From: Callorhinus ursinus
Taxonomy: Eukaryota; Chordata; Mammalia; Carnivora; Otariidae
NCBI RefSeq assembly: GCF_003265705.1
Contig: NW_020312817.1
Location: forward strand, 48,043,825 to 48,107,824
Length of the DNA stretch: 64,000 bases
Direction of reading: 5' to 3'
Shown: positions 23,690 to 34,863 of the stretch, in pieces
Layout of the letters: each line of letters begins with the position of its first letter
Position numbering within the stretch: the stretch's first letter is position 1
Position numbers and translations under genes: made by a program
Notes under the pieces: generated by a model
Database searches by the model: none
Seen by the model: only the letters and a program-made list of their open reading frames with translations
What the model was told of the DNA's origin: nothing

Positions 23690-24145
23690 GCAGAAAATGT
23701 TACAGAACATAGAGTTCAGAAAGGATCTATCATTTGATAAAGATAAAATATAAAATTTAAACCAATAGGAAAAACGTGGGATTATTTCAAAAATTGCATA
23801 GGACAACAAGCTACCATGGGAAATTAACACTATATTCCTCCATTAAGCAATACATTAAGAATAATTTTAAATTAATTGAAGGCTTAATGGTTTACAGAAA
23901 CAGAAGCAATAAATACTCTAAAACTAAACATAGGTAAATACTTATATAATTTTCAGATAAGGACAGTCTTTCTAAACATATAAACAAAACAAATGCAATA
24001 TGATAATTATGTGAAAATAACATTTTGCAGCATAAAATATCATGAATCAATGAAGGATAAAGAGAAAACTGAAAGAATTTTTGTAAAACACAACAGAAAA
24101 ATAGTTTATAAGCTTTTTCTATAAAGGGTCATATAAAAAATTTAA
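23690..24145 (+). mobile_element. Ancient L1 ORF2 fragment (sense)
   Basis: The order 'gaaaggatctatcatttgat' (DNA of the 'fdkg' region), 'tactctaaaactaaacatag' and 'ggacagtctttctaaacata' is a decayed L1 ORF2 3' segment. The sequence is A-rich on the + strand, as expected for sense L1. Confidence 0.5.
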
Positions 24146-24157
24146 TTAATTAAAAAC

Positions 24158-24733
24158 TGTGGGGAAAAATAATTCTCCCTCCACCCTCTTAGGTTCTTGA
24201 CTGAGACTCACCTTTAATAAAGACAGATCAACAAGAGAAAAACAAACAGTTTAGTAACACGTTTACCTCCTGTATACATGGGAGAGACCCAGGAAAACTG
24301 AGTAATTCCCCAGCTTGGCCCAAGCCCCCACCTTAAATAGTATATCCAGATAAAGACAAAAGAAGATGTTGCTGGGTGGTAGGGGACCAATTATGGGAGT
24401 TTATCAGACAAAGCACACTAAACAAGGATATGGTTGTTATGCAAATTTAAATCTTTGCCTTCTCTACTGATGAGTTTCTAGAGATTTGGTCATCCTCCTC
24501 TTCCCAGCAAATGGAGATCGCCAAATGTCACTTACGAAAGTGTAACTTTTACTTGGTTTTTGGTGGCTTTCCAGTGTCTGTTGTATTTTGTTTCTTTATT
24601 TGTTCTTAAATAATCAGCCTACAACTGAACATAATAAAAAAATATATACAGAAAAAAATAAATAATCAGCCTAAAATAATCCTTATGCCAAAGAGATATA
24701 TTTTTGGGTGGTAAATTCTGCTCTCCTTCAACA
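24158..24733. mobile_element. LTR-like element, second copy
   Basis: It starts TGTGGGG and ends in 'taaattctgctctccttcaaca'-type sequence. It shares its whole layout with 11375-11885: 'agtaacacgt', 'ggaaaactgagta', 'gaagatgttg' versus 'gaagatattg', 'aatggagat', and the final 'aaagagatatatttttggg' versus 'aaagagacatattttgaggt'. The orientation is the same as the first copy. It differs by a micro-insertion at 24622-24658 and an extra T-rich stretch before it. It is most likely a solo LTR; target repeats are not clear. Confidence 0.6.
24607..24673. repeat. Micro-insertion flanked by 14-15 bp direct repeats
   Basis: taaataatcagcct occurs at 24607-24620 and again at 24659-24672, each followed by an A. 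Between them lie 37-38 bp containing 'cataataaaaaaatata' and an A-rich end. The sister LTR copy at 11.8 kb has only one equivalent of the repeat. This suggests a target-primed insertion so truncated that only an A-rich tail remains. Confidence 0.6.
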
Positions 24734-24779
24734 TCATACATATATTACATAAAGTAATGGGTCTATGTGAAACAAGAAC

Positions 24780-26062
24780 AGACAAATTTAAAAACAGACA
24801 AATAACCTTTCAGAAATGAAAAACACTCACTAATCTTAAATGCTTAGTGAATAGTTTGAACCATACATTAGACACAATTAGTATAATAGAGTGTTCTGGA
24901 AAATAAATCCAAAGAAACTACCAGGATGCAGTGAGAAGAAATGAGGAGATTGGAAGTATGAAAGTAAGTGTGCTGTAGAGACTAAAAACAAATTTTTAAC
25001 ATATGCTTGATATTATTTTCAGAAGAAAACTTAAAGTTCACAAAAGCAAATTTAAAAAGATAATGCCAAAAGTTTCTGGAATTGATAAAAGACACAAGAC
25101 CTCATCTCATTAAAGCACTCTGATGTATCATACCAAAATTTCTGAATATCAAAATCAAAGAGAACATCTGTAAAACAATTATAGAGAAAGTCAGATTTCC
25201 CACAAATAAGGAATAACTAGACTGATGCCACACTTTTCTTAAATATCAACAGAGGACCAAGTAATATGGCATAATATGTCTAAAGTGCTAAGGAAATATT
25301 CACTGGCAGTGTAGGCAGTTTGAAAGAACCTGAAGGAAAAAATAAAAAGTAATTTTCAAACAGAATCTGAGTTTGCCACTCAGGATGAAAGAAATACAAA
25401 AGTATTTTAATAAGAAGGAGATAAGACTTGGAAACCAAGTATGGGACAGAAGAAGAAAGGTGAACAAAGTAATTTTTGTACAACCTAAGGAAATATTGAC
25501 TTAAAAACAATATTTACGAAGTTGAAGAAGGTAAATACACTAGTTGAAACTAAAATATTAGACACCAATCACATGGAATATAGGGGTAGGCAATGAGAAT
25601 AAAACTTCCTCTGTTCTTCTTGTGTACAAAAGGAAAATATTGGTTAACTTTGGATTTAGTTAAATAAAAATGTGCATATTAACTTCTAAAATAGTAGAGC
25701 TGTAATATATAGTTTCTATGTTAGAAGGTGGTAAAAATACAAAAAAGCTTAACTTAAGCAGCAAATATATAAACCCATGGATGGGAAGGATATGCAATGT
25801 TGTAAAAATATAAAACCACCAATCAGAAAGTTCCACTGCAATGGAAGGGAGTTCCTATCTCTGTTGACTGAGGAGTAAGAGTGGGGCATGAAGTAGAGAA
25901 GAGAGTTTAAAGTCTTCCTGAAGCATCCTCTGTCCTAAAATTATGAAGCGAATGTAACAAAAGGTTAGCATTTGTTAAATGTGAGTGATAAGTAAATGGG
26001 TTGTCATTCTATTCTCTGTACTATTGTATTTATTTAATATTTCATAATAAAAATAAAGACAA
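24780..26062 (+). mobile_element. HAL1-like half-LINE remnant (sense)
   Basis: The A-rich + strand carries ORF1-like DNA ('aggaccaagtaatatggcat', 'gtgctaaggaaatattcact', 'tctgagtttgccactcagga', 'aagtattttaataagaagga') followed directly by a 3' UTR-like end ('ttgtcattctattctctgta' ... 'atttcataataaaaataaag'). ORF1-type sequence running straight into this 3' UTR without ORF2 is what is expected of HAL1. It is heavily decayed, and the 5' limit is vague. Confidence 0.5.
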
Positions 26063-26639
26063 AGGTAAGGTATTTCTGAAATACTGTTAATTTGAAAAAC
26101 ATTAGATATAACATACTTTGAGCCCACCATTGAAGACAATGGATTTACATTTAGGCATATTCATATGTTATGCATTCTATTAACCATTCTGGAATAGTTA
26201 TTAAGGATATCTTTATTTTAAAGACAAGATAAAGAAACAATAGCTGTTTTTTCCCCTGATAACAAAATCAGGTGTTTTCTCTGTAACAGTTCTCTGAACA
26301 GGGTTTACTGATACTATTTAATATGAACCTAACAAAGCAGACACACATGCAAAAAACAACAAAATAAAATGCATTGAATATGGCAGTATAGTGAAATTCT
26401 TACAGTAAGAGGTTTCACAAAATTATCTGAGACCTTGAATAAGCAACCTATAATTGTCTATATTTTTTTAAAGAATGTCATTTATTGGTTTTACCATCTT
26501 CTCTAGGCCATATACCTAGTTAGTTTCAGAACTGAGTTTATTAACTATATCACCAAACCCAACTACTCTTCTTTCCACTATGTCATATATTCATAGAGAA
26601 AAATCATTTGGATATTATCAAATACAAAAACTAAACAAG
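26063..26639. other. Unassigned AT-rich DNA
   Basis: No gene or nameable repeat is seen. Confidence 0.5.
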
Positions 26640-26990
26640 TAGGAGATTGATTTTATTCAGGCTATTGTAACAGAGAACTCTAGATCTAAAGATCAGAGTA
26701 TCTGACAGGGTAGTTTTGCCTTAGATTTTTATAAGGGGGAGTAGACAAGTTACAGGTGGAGTGATTCAGTTAGGATTGTTTGTAATCAGGGAAAGTTTCA
26801 GTCAGTTTCCTGAACAGGAAATGTTTATCTCTATGTCTAGCTAGTTTCAGGGGAAAATCAGTTTTAATCTTAGCTACTCACTCATGAGACAAAGAATGGG
26901 ACATTAGATAAGAGTAAAATTGAAGTCTTTGGCCTTGTCAGCAGGTTCAACCAGAAGGAGAAAAGGCTGTCTTTGGCTTTGTCAATATGA
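26640..26990. repeat. Possible old LTR-type repeat
   Basis: 'gattgattttattcaggcta' and 'cagggaaagtttcagtcagt' recall the style of ancient LTRs. The opening 'ttttattcaggct' is shared with 49.56 kb. The evidence is thin and no family is assigned. Confidence 0.3.
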
Positions 26991-27037
26991 AGACATAAAT
27001 CAAACACACATTTAATGTGTACTGTAGCAAAAGAACT

Positions 27038-27250
27038 ATGGTGCTCTGGTTAACTATGCAGACTTGAATCCAGACTGCTTGGGTTAAATTCTCAATTCTG
27101 CTCACTGGTTATATGACCTTGGGTAAGTTACTTAGCCTCCAAAAGCCTTATACTGCCTACCTGTAAAAACATAACAATCATCGTACTTATTTCTTCTTTT
27201 GAGAATTAAATAATCAAAGTAAAGTACAGAGTAAGAATTCAGTAAAAATT
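27038..27250 (+). mobile_element. MIR SINE (sense)
   Basis: The MIR order is clear: 'agacttgaatccagactgct', the core 'atatgaccttgggtaagtta', 'cttagcctccaaaagcctta', and the 3' part 'gagaattaaataatcaaagt' ending in 'aagaattcagtaaaaat'. MIR is an ancient tRNA-derived SINE, long inactive; some copies carry enhancer activity. Confidence 0.85.
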
Positions 27251-27419
27251 AAAATCAAGTTTAAATATATAAATTTATATCTCATGATCAAAGACAAATT
27301 GAGTGCATACCCAAAGTATTTCAATGTGAATAATATTGTGGTGTGTATCTCCATTCCAGACTCTTTTTGTCAGTCAACAAACATATATTAAATATTTAAG
27401 GGTCCTATATTCTACCTTC

Positions 27420-27710
27420 TACTTTTTCAACATCTTATTATGAAAATTTTCAAACTTACAGAAAAATTAATATAATTTTACAGTGAGCACCCACATACCC
27501 TCCCCTAGATTCTATAATTAGTGTATCATTCTATATGATCTATCACATGTCTACATGGCTACTTACCCATCAGTGCATATTATTTACTAAATGCATTTCA
27601 AAGTGTGTTTCAGACATCAGTACATTTGACCCTTATATATTTCTTCATGCACATCATTAACTAACTTCAATATTTGTTTATATTTCTTTTTCTAGCTTCT
27701 ACTTTTAACA
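27420..27710 (-). mobile_element. Ancient L1 3' UTR-type fragment (antisense)
   Basis: 'gaaaattttcaaacttacag', 'cagtgagcacccacataccc' and 'cagacatcagtacatttgac' occur in the antisense order of an old L1 3' region, where the phrase 'catacagaaaagt..tgaacccccatgtaccc' is typical. Confidence 0.55.
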
Positions 27711-28150
27711 TATAGTAGTTTACTCAATTTTTTGTAAGAGATATATATGTATATATTTGGACCCTCATGAATTCGTGTTTATTTTAATTTTCATGTATTG
27801 TATAATGTTTAAATTTCCTGCCAGCATCAACATTCTACTATATTCTAAAATTATAATAACTTACACATGTAAACCACTGCTGTCTACCTGTCAGCCCTGT
27901 CAGAGAGAGGAAGAACATAATTTTTCATCAAAACTATCATCCAAAGAATTAAGTAGCACACTTCTAGCAAATTCACTCCCAAATCCCAGCCTGGCTCTGT
28001 TCAAATTAGATTTAGTTTAGGTTGGGGTTGATTGAGAACTTTTTCCTAAAGGCATCTAAAAACTGTCAGATTCTAGAGCTTTTTAGCTGGTAAAGTAGAA
28101 GAGGACAGAGTTTTATTGTAATTGGATTTTCTGCATGTAGGTTAAAGAAA
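27711..28150. other. Unassigned DNA
   Basis: No gene or nameable repeat. The 87-codon frame at 27757-28020 has no recognised domain. Confidence 0.5.
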
Positions 28151-28380
28151 GCATTTATTCTTAACAATTTAGTGTCATTGAATTTGCTAATTTAATTTTT
28201 TTGCTTTAATATTTTTTCTTACATAAGTAATATATACTCACTGTGGAATGAACTGAAAATACACACACACACACACACCCCTAATCTAAATTCCCAGACG
28301 TAACTAATATTAACATGTTGATATTCTTTCCAACTTTATATATATACATGATAAAGTTTATTTTTACCTGTTTGCCTATT
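28151..28380. repeat. Possible old LINE piece with (AC)n run
   Basis: A perfect (AC)9 run lies near 28261-28278. It is followed by 'cagacgtaactaatattaac' and 'gatattctttccaactttat', a phrase order seen in old L1/L2-type repeats (normally 'agataaccactgttaacatt' followed by 'tttccttccag'). The orientation is not resolved. Confidence 0.4.
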
Positions 28381-28847
28381 GTCACAACAAATACAAATTG
28401 CTAAATGGACTGTCATCTGATTTGAAAGATTTGTTAGAGGTGGGCAGACTTAACTTAATATGTAAATGATATATACTACAGCAGGAACTTTATTTTCAAG
28501 TATCTTAAGAACTACCTGAAAGATATGCTATTTTCAGAACCTATAAAACAGAATCACAGCAAGTGTCTCATGAGACTACAGCATAGACAAATCATGCCAT
28601 GCATATTAAGATACTGTGGACAGAAGAAACAGCATTATTTCACATGTAAGTCCCAAGTAGAAAAACAGAAGGTAGGCAACTGATTTGAAATTGGACTATT
28701 CTTTGCAAGGACTAGTCTCTGTATCCTGTCCCAAGTTAAGGAGTAGCAGGGACTAATCTTAACTATATTATAATGATTTGGAGTATTTCCTAGAAAGCCT
28801 GGTAATAAGTTCATGTGCATTTAAAATTTTTATTATAAAATGTTTTA
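28381..28847. other. Unassigned DNA
   Basis: No gene or nameable repeat is seen. Confidence 0.5.
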
Positions 28848-28966
28848 GGGCACGTTCTGCATGGAGCACTGGGTGTTATACGCAAACAATGAATCATGGA
28901 ACACTACATCAAAAACTAATGATGTAATGTATGGTGATTAACATAACATAATAATAAAAAATATTT
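28848..28966 (+). mobile_element. Carnivoran L1 3' end (5'-truncated, sense)
   Basis: 'gggcacgttctgcatggagc', 'actgggtgttatacgcaaac', 'aatgaatcatggaacactac' and the end 'aacataacataataataaaa' are the last 120 bp of the carnivoran L1 3' UTR. The antisense relative at 45.17-45.42 kb has the same phrases. Flanks 'aaaatgtttta' and 'aaatattttatg' are at best a weak target duplication. Confidence 0.88.
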
Positions 28967-28969
28967 TAT

Positions 28970-29490
28970 GAACAAAATGATGTAAATTCTGTGGAAGTTA
29001 TTATTTTAGCTATGATTAGTTGTAGCTGCATGCTAGAGAAAAAAAACAAATTAACATTGGTAAAATTCACAAGACTTTATACTCTCAAGTAAATAACCTC
29101 CAGATCAGTAGTCTCTAAGGCATGGCACACAGTAGCTGCAGGAGCTCCAACGATTACATCAATATTCTAGCTAACAGGGATAAGAGAGTAGCCCCTCCAT
29201 TTAAAGACAACTCACAAAAGTTGTACACTACTTCTCATATTTTGCTGTCCACAAATGTTGAAAAGAGGTCTGAAGAACGTAATTTATTCTGCCATCTATT
29301 GCTGAGGTAGAAGAGGAGCTTGGATATTGGGGAACAGTAAAAAAATCTGCCATATTCCACTTAGATTATCATAGCTGCTTCAGTATCAAACCTGCTGCCC
29401 TGTGTTGTTTTGGTCTTAAGAAATGTGAACAAAACTCAGCTTCACACATATGGGTAGCTGGGAAATAAAAAAGTATTTTAATAGTCTCTC
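28970..29490. other. Unassigned DNA
   Basis: No gene or nameable repeat is seen. Confidence 0.5.
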
Positions 29491-29627
29491 TAGATAACTG
29501 TGGCTGGGCGCCTGGGTGGCTCAGATGGTTAAGCATCTGCCTTCAGCTCAGGTCATGATCCCAGGGTCCTGGGATCGGGTCCCACATCAGGCTCCCTGCT
29601 CAGAGGGGATCCTGCTTCTCCCTCTGC

Positions 29628-29660
<33 letters not shown>

Positions 29661-29703
29661 GAATAAATAAATAAAATCTTTAAAAAAATAGATAACTGTG
29701 GCT
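29491..29703 (+). mobile_element. Can-SINE with perfect target-site duplication (sense)
   Basis: The body at 29506-29688 has head 'gggcgcctgggtggctcag', box B-like 'gtcctgggatcgggtccc', a pure (TC)n tract, and the tail ATGAATAAATAAATAAAATCTTTA(7). The 15-bp direct repeat tagataactgtggct is perfect at 29491-29505 and 29689-29703. A perfect TSD and intact head and tail mark a comparatively recent insertion, the clearest young SINE in the window along with that at 62.9 kb. Confidence 0.97.
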
Positions 29704-30384
29704 ATCCTTTGGTATTTAACAACTGATAATTTCTCAAAGGGTAGTTGCAATGTGGAATCTGAAATCATTTCAACGTATTCTCTGTACCCTGTGCACCAGT
29801 GAGGCAGTGAAAGTGAAAAAGGCAAATAATGTCTTCCTTTTATTAGGAAAACAGTTTTTACTTTGCATACCACCCCCAAAAAAGGGTCTCAGGGATCCAC
29901 CAGTGTACTTGAACTATTCATATAGAGATAATCTTAATTTTGTCTTTATCCCAAGTCTGAATTTTAATCAGTCTTTATCACTCAAAGACTTAATCAATTC
30001 CAGTTCTTACTCTTTGGTAGATATATAGTCAGTTGGCATTTTACAATACTGAAAGTTTCCAACTTTCTAGAATATCTTTGTTCCATCTCATCTTTGCCTG
30101 TGAAACTGTCAGTTCCCTACTGTGCCATATCCTTCTTGTACTATATTACCAAGTATCACCAAGACAGACCAGCATGTACAACTGTTTTACAACCTCTTCC
30201 TCTACAGACACACATGTAATAAGCACACAATTTGCCTCTCAAACTAACATAGTCGAAAGTTTCAGAAACTGTTTTGCCACAGAATAACGTTACTAGCTTT
30301 TCCAGCCCCCATATACATTTTCTTGCTGCCTGTCTCCTAACCACTGAGGAAAAGCCACATCTTTCAGGCCCTCCCTGGAGACCA
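29704..30384. other. Unassigned DNA
   Basis: No gene or nameable repeat. Overlapping short frames on both strands show no domain. Confidence 0.5.
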
Positions 30385-30780
30385 ATAGCTTTATCAGTCA
30401 AGACGGGAGAGATTATGCTGCAAAATCAAAGAAAAACAGTATCCCACTGGCTTAAATAAACAAAGGATCATTTCTGCCTCACATCATAAGTCAAATCCTC
30501 AAAGGGCTTATATACCACACAGTCACTCCAAGACCTGGGCAATGGAGTCTCCATTTTTGATGCCACCATCTTAGCAAGAAGCTTTAGGGTATGGAGCAAC
30601 AAGGCAGAGAGCACTAGAGTCCCTCAAAGGGCCGTTAAAAGCCTCAATCTGGAAATGATACCCGTTAGCTGGAAATAATCACATGGCCCCACCAGCCACT
30701 AGAAAGTGCCCAAGCACAGGCATGCTTCGTGTCTGGAATGAGAGGAAAACTGGCTGTAGGAAAACTAGAGAGCATTATCT
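30385..30780. repeat. Old interspersed repeat, probable
   Basis: 'cccactggcttaaataaaca', 'gccaccatcttagcaagaag', 'atctggaaatgatacccgtt' and 'aatcacatggccccaccagc' follow the layout of an ancient mammalian repeat that resembles the ones at 4.6 and 61.9 kb ('...agtggcttaaaacaa..., gaagtgata.., tcac'). The family is not assigned. Confidence 0.45.
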
Positions 30781-30789
30781 AATATCTGT

Positions 30790-31845
30790 TCCAATTTACA
30801 AAGTCAGTTTAAACACTTTAAATCTTAACCTGTGTTCATAAATTTAATATATTCAATTTCCTCTTTGATTAATTCAACTACTTATGTGACAAACTTTACT
30901 GAATACATAAACACATTTTACAAATATAATAAATTACATTTTTATTATGGCAATTCTTAAAGTCTCTTAAGCATTCTAACAATGTATGTGAAATAGTAAT
31001 ATCTTATTTTAAAAGGAGACATCTAAATCAATGACCTAATCAAGCAGTTGGCAAACTGTAATTACAAGGTTAACCTATTACTCTAATAGATCTAATTTTC
31101 AAGCAAAATTTAAAAAATGGTTTCCTGACCATAGGCAGAAATATTAAAGAACAATTATAGAAAATTCCAAATCTTCTCTGGAAAAAAAGATGCTAATTCT
31201 CGGAGAAAACAATCATCTCACCTCAGACTGTTTGGAAACACTTTTCACACATTTTTTGGTTTTGCTTTTTCAACTTGAAGAAGTGTTTTGATTACCTGAA
31301 ATGCCTGCAGAGTAAGCAACCAGATTCTCATGTGTGGTACTGATAAAATACACTGAGCCCTGGTCATATCTGCAGCAGTGATTCCAGAGCAAACACCTGG
31401 CAGTGATCCCCTACCCCACATTTTAGGATTTGAGTCACAAGTTAATTTTCATGTCAGATTAGACTCTCTGACTCTCATTTAATCAGCTGTCCTACTTAAT
31501 TGGATTCAAGTTGGCTATATACTGTTTCAGTCTATCTTGAAATTTTCCTACATTCATCCTCATCAGTAACAATTAAAGGTAAATGACATTTTATTGGATC
31601 TTATGAATCACAAGGCTATCCTGGCTGCATGGTAACACTCCTAAGACAGTGTGTACCTAAAAGCATAACTTCAAAAGATACAAAACAATAATAACACAAC
31701 TGCAAGGAAATTTGACCAGCCACCATTTTGACAACCCCCTAGTAGCAAATAGTGGCTTGGGCAAAATATCCATAAAACTATACTAGATTTGGAATTCTTA
31801 ATTATTAATTGACATAACAAAGAACAAGAATTTAGAAAATATATA
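30790..31845. other. Unassigned AT-rich DNA
   Basis: No gene or nameable repeat is seen. Confidence 0.5.
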
Positions 31846-31849
31846 TTTT

Positions 31850-34160
31850 TCTTAAGTATATGTAGAATGCAAGGAAAACTGACTATATACTATGTCATAA
31901 AAGAATGAACAATTTAAAAAGAATTAGTATCATCATAAATATCTATTCTCTAACATAATGTAATTAAAAACTGAAAACAAATAAGTTCAAAAGAAAACAT
32001 ATATTTGGAAATAAATACACATATGAAAACAAGCACACATAAATTCGTTAACCAACTTTTTAGTACCTCATTGGTTAAGAAATAAATGGTGAAGGAAAGC
32101 AGAAAATGTTTAAAACTGAACGATAATTTGTTTTTTGCAGCTAAAGCAGTACTTGGAGGGGAATTTATATACTTCAATGCACATGTCAAAAAGAAAAGTC
32201 TAAAAATTAATGAACTAATAATCACGATATATGAAGTTAGGAAAGAACAAACAAATCCAATAAATAAAAGAGCAGAAAAGGATATTATATAAGAACAAAG
32301 AAAGGTAGAGAGAATTAACAATGACAAAAGTGTGTTTTTAAAAAGATTAATATAACTGGCAAATATCTGGGCAAAACAAGCCAGTAAAAGAGAGGAAGAA
32401 GGCACAAATAAATAGTATTAGAAATGTGAAGGGGATAAAACATTGATAAATCACAGTTAAGAAAGTTAAAGAGAATATAAAGAAAAACATCATGCCAAAT
32501 TTGGGGAAATTGGAGAAAATGTCCATTTCCCTAAAAAGTAATTACCATACTTGCTTAAGGAGAACTGGAAGTTTTAAATAGCCCTACCACCATTAAAAAT
32601 CTAACAAGTAAAATAAAAGAAAAAAAAATCTAACAAGTAAATACAATTCAATACCCATTCTATAAATAACAGGCCCAGTGGTTTTATAGATGAGTTGTTT
32701 CAACTATTCGAAGAATAAATCATTTCAATCTTACAAACAAACAAAAACAAAATTTCTATTGAGGGAATGGAAAAATGCAACGTGCCTCTCCCTTTCCAAA
32801 TTATTTTATGAGGTCAGAATAATCTTGATATTAAAACCAGATAAGACCAGAATAAGAAAAGAAATGCCTGGGTTAATCTCAATCATTAATATAGATGTAA
32901 AATCCCAAATAAAGTATTACAAAACCAAACTTTGCAATGTATGAAAAAAATAAAAGTTCATGACTGATTTGGGTTTATCCCAGGAATTCAAGTGGTTTAA
33001 CATTATAAAATCTAATATCATAATTTACCACATAAGCATATTAAGTGCAAAGTAACATAAATGCTCATCTCCACAAGTATAATAGTTTTCAATAAAATGC
33101 AAGACATATGTTATTCTTTTTTAAAAATCCTAACTAAGTGGAATAGAATATTTGATGACCTGATAATGTGTATCTTAAAAAAAAAAAACTACAGCAGACA
33201 GCAAACAAAATGGTGAAATAGTTAAAGTACTCCCTTTACATCAGGAAAAATAGGAGAATGCCTGTTCTCATCAGTTCTCTTCAACATTATATTAGAAGTG
33301 TTGTTCAGCATAGGGGCACAAGAAAAAGAAATGAAAGGTCTAAGAAGTGTGAAAAAAGGAATCAAATGGTGTTTATTTACAGGGAACATTATTATCTACA
33401 TAGAGTAACCAAAAAAGTAGAAATTATTAGAAGGAACAAGAAAGTTTAACAAGACTGTAGATATAAAATCAAATATAAAAATCAGTAGCATTTCTATACC
33501 TAAGCAACAGATGGCTATACGATGCAGTTTTTTAAATACCACCATTTAAAACATTAATAAAAATACTTGTAATAGATAACAAAATAGATATATGACTTTT
33601 AGGGAGAAATTTATGAAACTTTACTGAAGAATATTAATTAAGGCCTAAACAAACAGAAAGAGGTATTTTATTCATGCTTAGTGACTCAAAAGTTTAAAGA
33701 CCAGTCACAATTAATCTACACAGTCAACACATTCTTGATGAAACCCCTGTTAAGGTTTTCATTGGAATTTCGCATTCTGATTCTAAAATTTGTATGGAAA
33801 GCAAGACAACGGAGAAGAAGATGAAGACTGAGGGGATTTGCCTTACCACAGACCAACATTTCTTATAAAGCTATAATAATTGCACAATATTTTATTGGCA
33901 TAGAAGTAGCTAAATAGAATAATGAAAGGAATAAAGCAAATACAGGGAGACTATATATGAAAGAAATGTCATGGTAGCTCCTTGACGTAAAGATAGAATA
34001 TATAATAAGTGATGTTCCAATGTGAAAAGTTATCCTTATAGAAAAAACAGGACATTTTATCTCCACCTTACAACACTTAGAAAACATAGTTCTAGATTAC
34101 TTAAAGCCTTAAATGTGAAAAGCATAATTCTCAAACACAAGAGGAAACTAAAGGAAATAT
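31850..34160 (+). mobile_element. Ancient L1 ORF2 fragment (sense, about 2.3 kb)
   Basis: The frame at 32086-32292 reads KAVLGGEFIYFNAHVKKKSL and INELIITIYEVRKEQTNPIN, which is the conserved L1 ORF2 linker between endonuclease and RT. Downstream, DNA phrases for the RT palm follow ('agaatgcctgttctcatcag' before 'attatattagaagtgttg', then 'gtagcatttctatacctaag'). The thumb/C-terminal part follows (about 33660-34150). It is broken by many stops and indels. A 151-codon antisense frame across 31950-32405 is the reverse shadow of this A-rich strand and is not a gene. Confidence 0.82.
32595..32641. repeat. 18-bp direct repeat around an A-rich micro-insert
   Basis: aaaaatctaacaagtaaa occurs at 32595-32612 and again from 32624, separated by 'ataaaagaaaa'. 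The A-rich filler between exact repeats resembles a target-site duplication around a fully 5'-truncated retro-insert, or a simple tandem duplication. Confidence 0.55.
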
Positions 34161-34408
34161 CTTTATGAGTTTAAGTGATGGGAGGACTTAAGCCATGTGT
34201 GGCCATCATCCAGCACAGTTGTGTGGCCACTGGTCAAAACAATTCAATGGCTAAGACCAGAGTCAGTATAAAAGGGAATTATCTAAGGATGTGGATTCGG
34301 GAAGGCATGAGCCAAGTGGAGGGGGCAAGGGCTACTGCAAACTGTATTCTGGGAGTACAGATGCAGAGAATCATAATCGAGGGAAAATAAACAAGGAGTC
34401 AATATTTT
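34161..34408. other. Unassigned DNA
   Basis: This segment is more GC-rich than its surroundings (for example 'gccatgtgtggccatcatcc') and lies between old L1 and the SINE pair. No gene is recognised. Confidence 0.45.
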
Positions 34409-34636
34409 AAGAATATTTCTTTTCGGGCACCTGGGTGGCTCAGTCGTTAAGCACCTGCCTTCAGCTCAGGTCATGATCTCAGGGTCCTGGGATCGAGCCC
34501 CGCATCTGGCTCTCAGCTCCGCAGAAAGCCTGCTTCTCCCTCAACCATTCCCCCTGCTTGTGTTCCCTCTCTCGCTGTGTCTCTCTCTGTCAAATAAATA
34601 AATAAAATCTTTAAAAAAAAAAGAATGTTTCTTTTC
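34409..34636 (+). mobile_element. Can-SINE A of a same-site pair (sense, younger)
   Basis: The body at 34425-34620 has head 'gggcacctgggtggctcag', 'gtcctgggatcgagccccgc', the 'ctgcttgtgttccctctctc' tail type and AAATAAATAAATAAAATCTTT-A(n). It is flanked by aagaatatttcttttc (34409-34424) and aagaatgtttcttttc (34621-34636), 15 of 16 identical. It inserted into the left target duplication of SINE B. Confidence 0.96.
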
Positions 34637-34863
34637 TAGGGATGACTGGGTGGTGCAGTTGGCTAAACACCCCACTCTTAGTTTCGATCAGGTTGTGATA
34701 TCGGTCCTGAGATCGACCCTTGTATCAGGCTCCCTGCTCGGCGGGGAGTCTGCTTAAGATTCTCTCTCCCTCTTCCTCTGCCCCTCCTGCTCATGTGCTC
34801 TCTCTTTCTCTGTTTCTCTCTAAAATAAATAAATAAATCTTTAAAAAAAGAATCTTTCTTCTC
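34637..34863 (+). mobile_element. Can-SINE B of a same-site pair (sense, older)
   Basis: The body at 34637-34847 is diverged ('gggatgactgggtggtgcag', 'gctaaacaccccactcttag', 'gatcaggttgtgatatcggt') with a 'gtctgcttaagattctctct' middle, an older SINE type. Its right flank aagaatctttcttctc (34848-34863) differs at two positions from each of the other two copies of the repeat. Confidence 0.93.

Noticed and set aside
11375..24733. A complete provirus bounded by the two LTR-like copies
   Set aside because: The sequence between them is L1, L2, MIR, SINE and unassigned DNA with no gag-pol-env order. The first copy is nested in L1 and flanked by its own short repeat.
31950..32405. 151-codon antisense open frame with hydrophobic, membrane-like translation (longest in the window)
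   Set aside because: It is the reverse complement of an A-rich sense L1 ORF2 fragment. T-rich codons give Leu/Phe/Ser-rich hydrophobic strings by composition alone.
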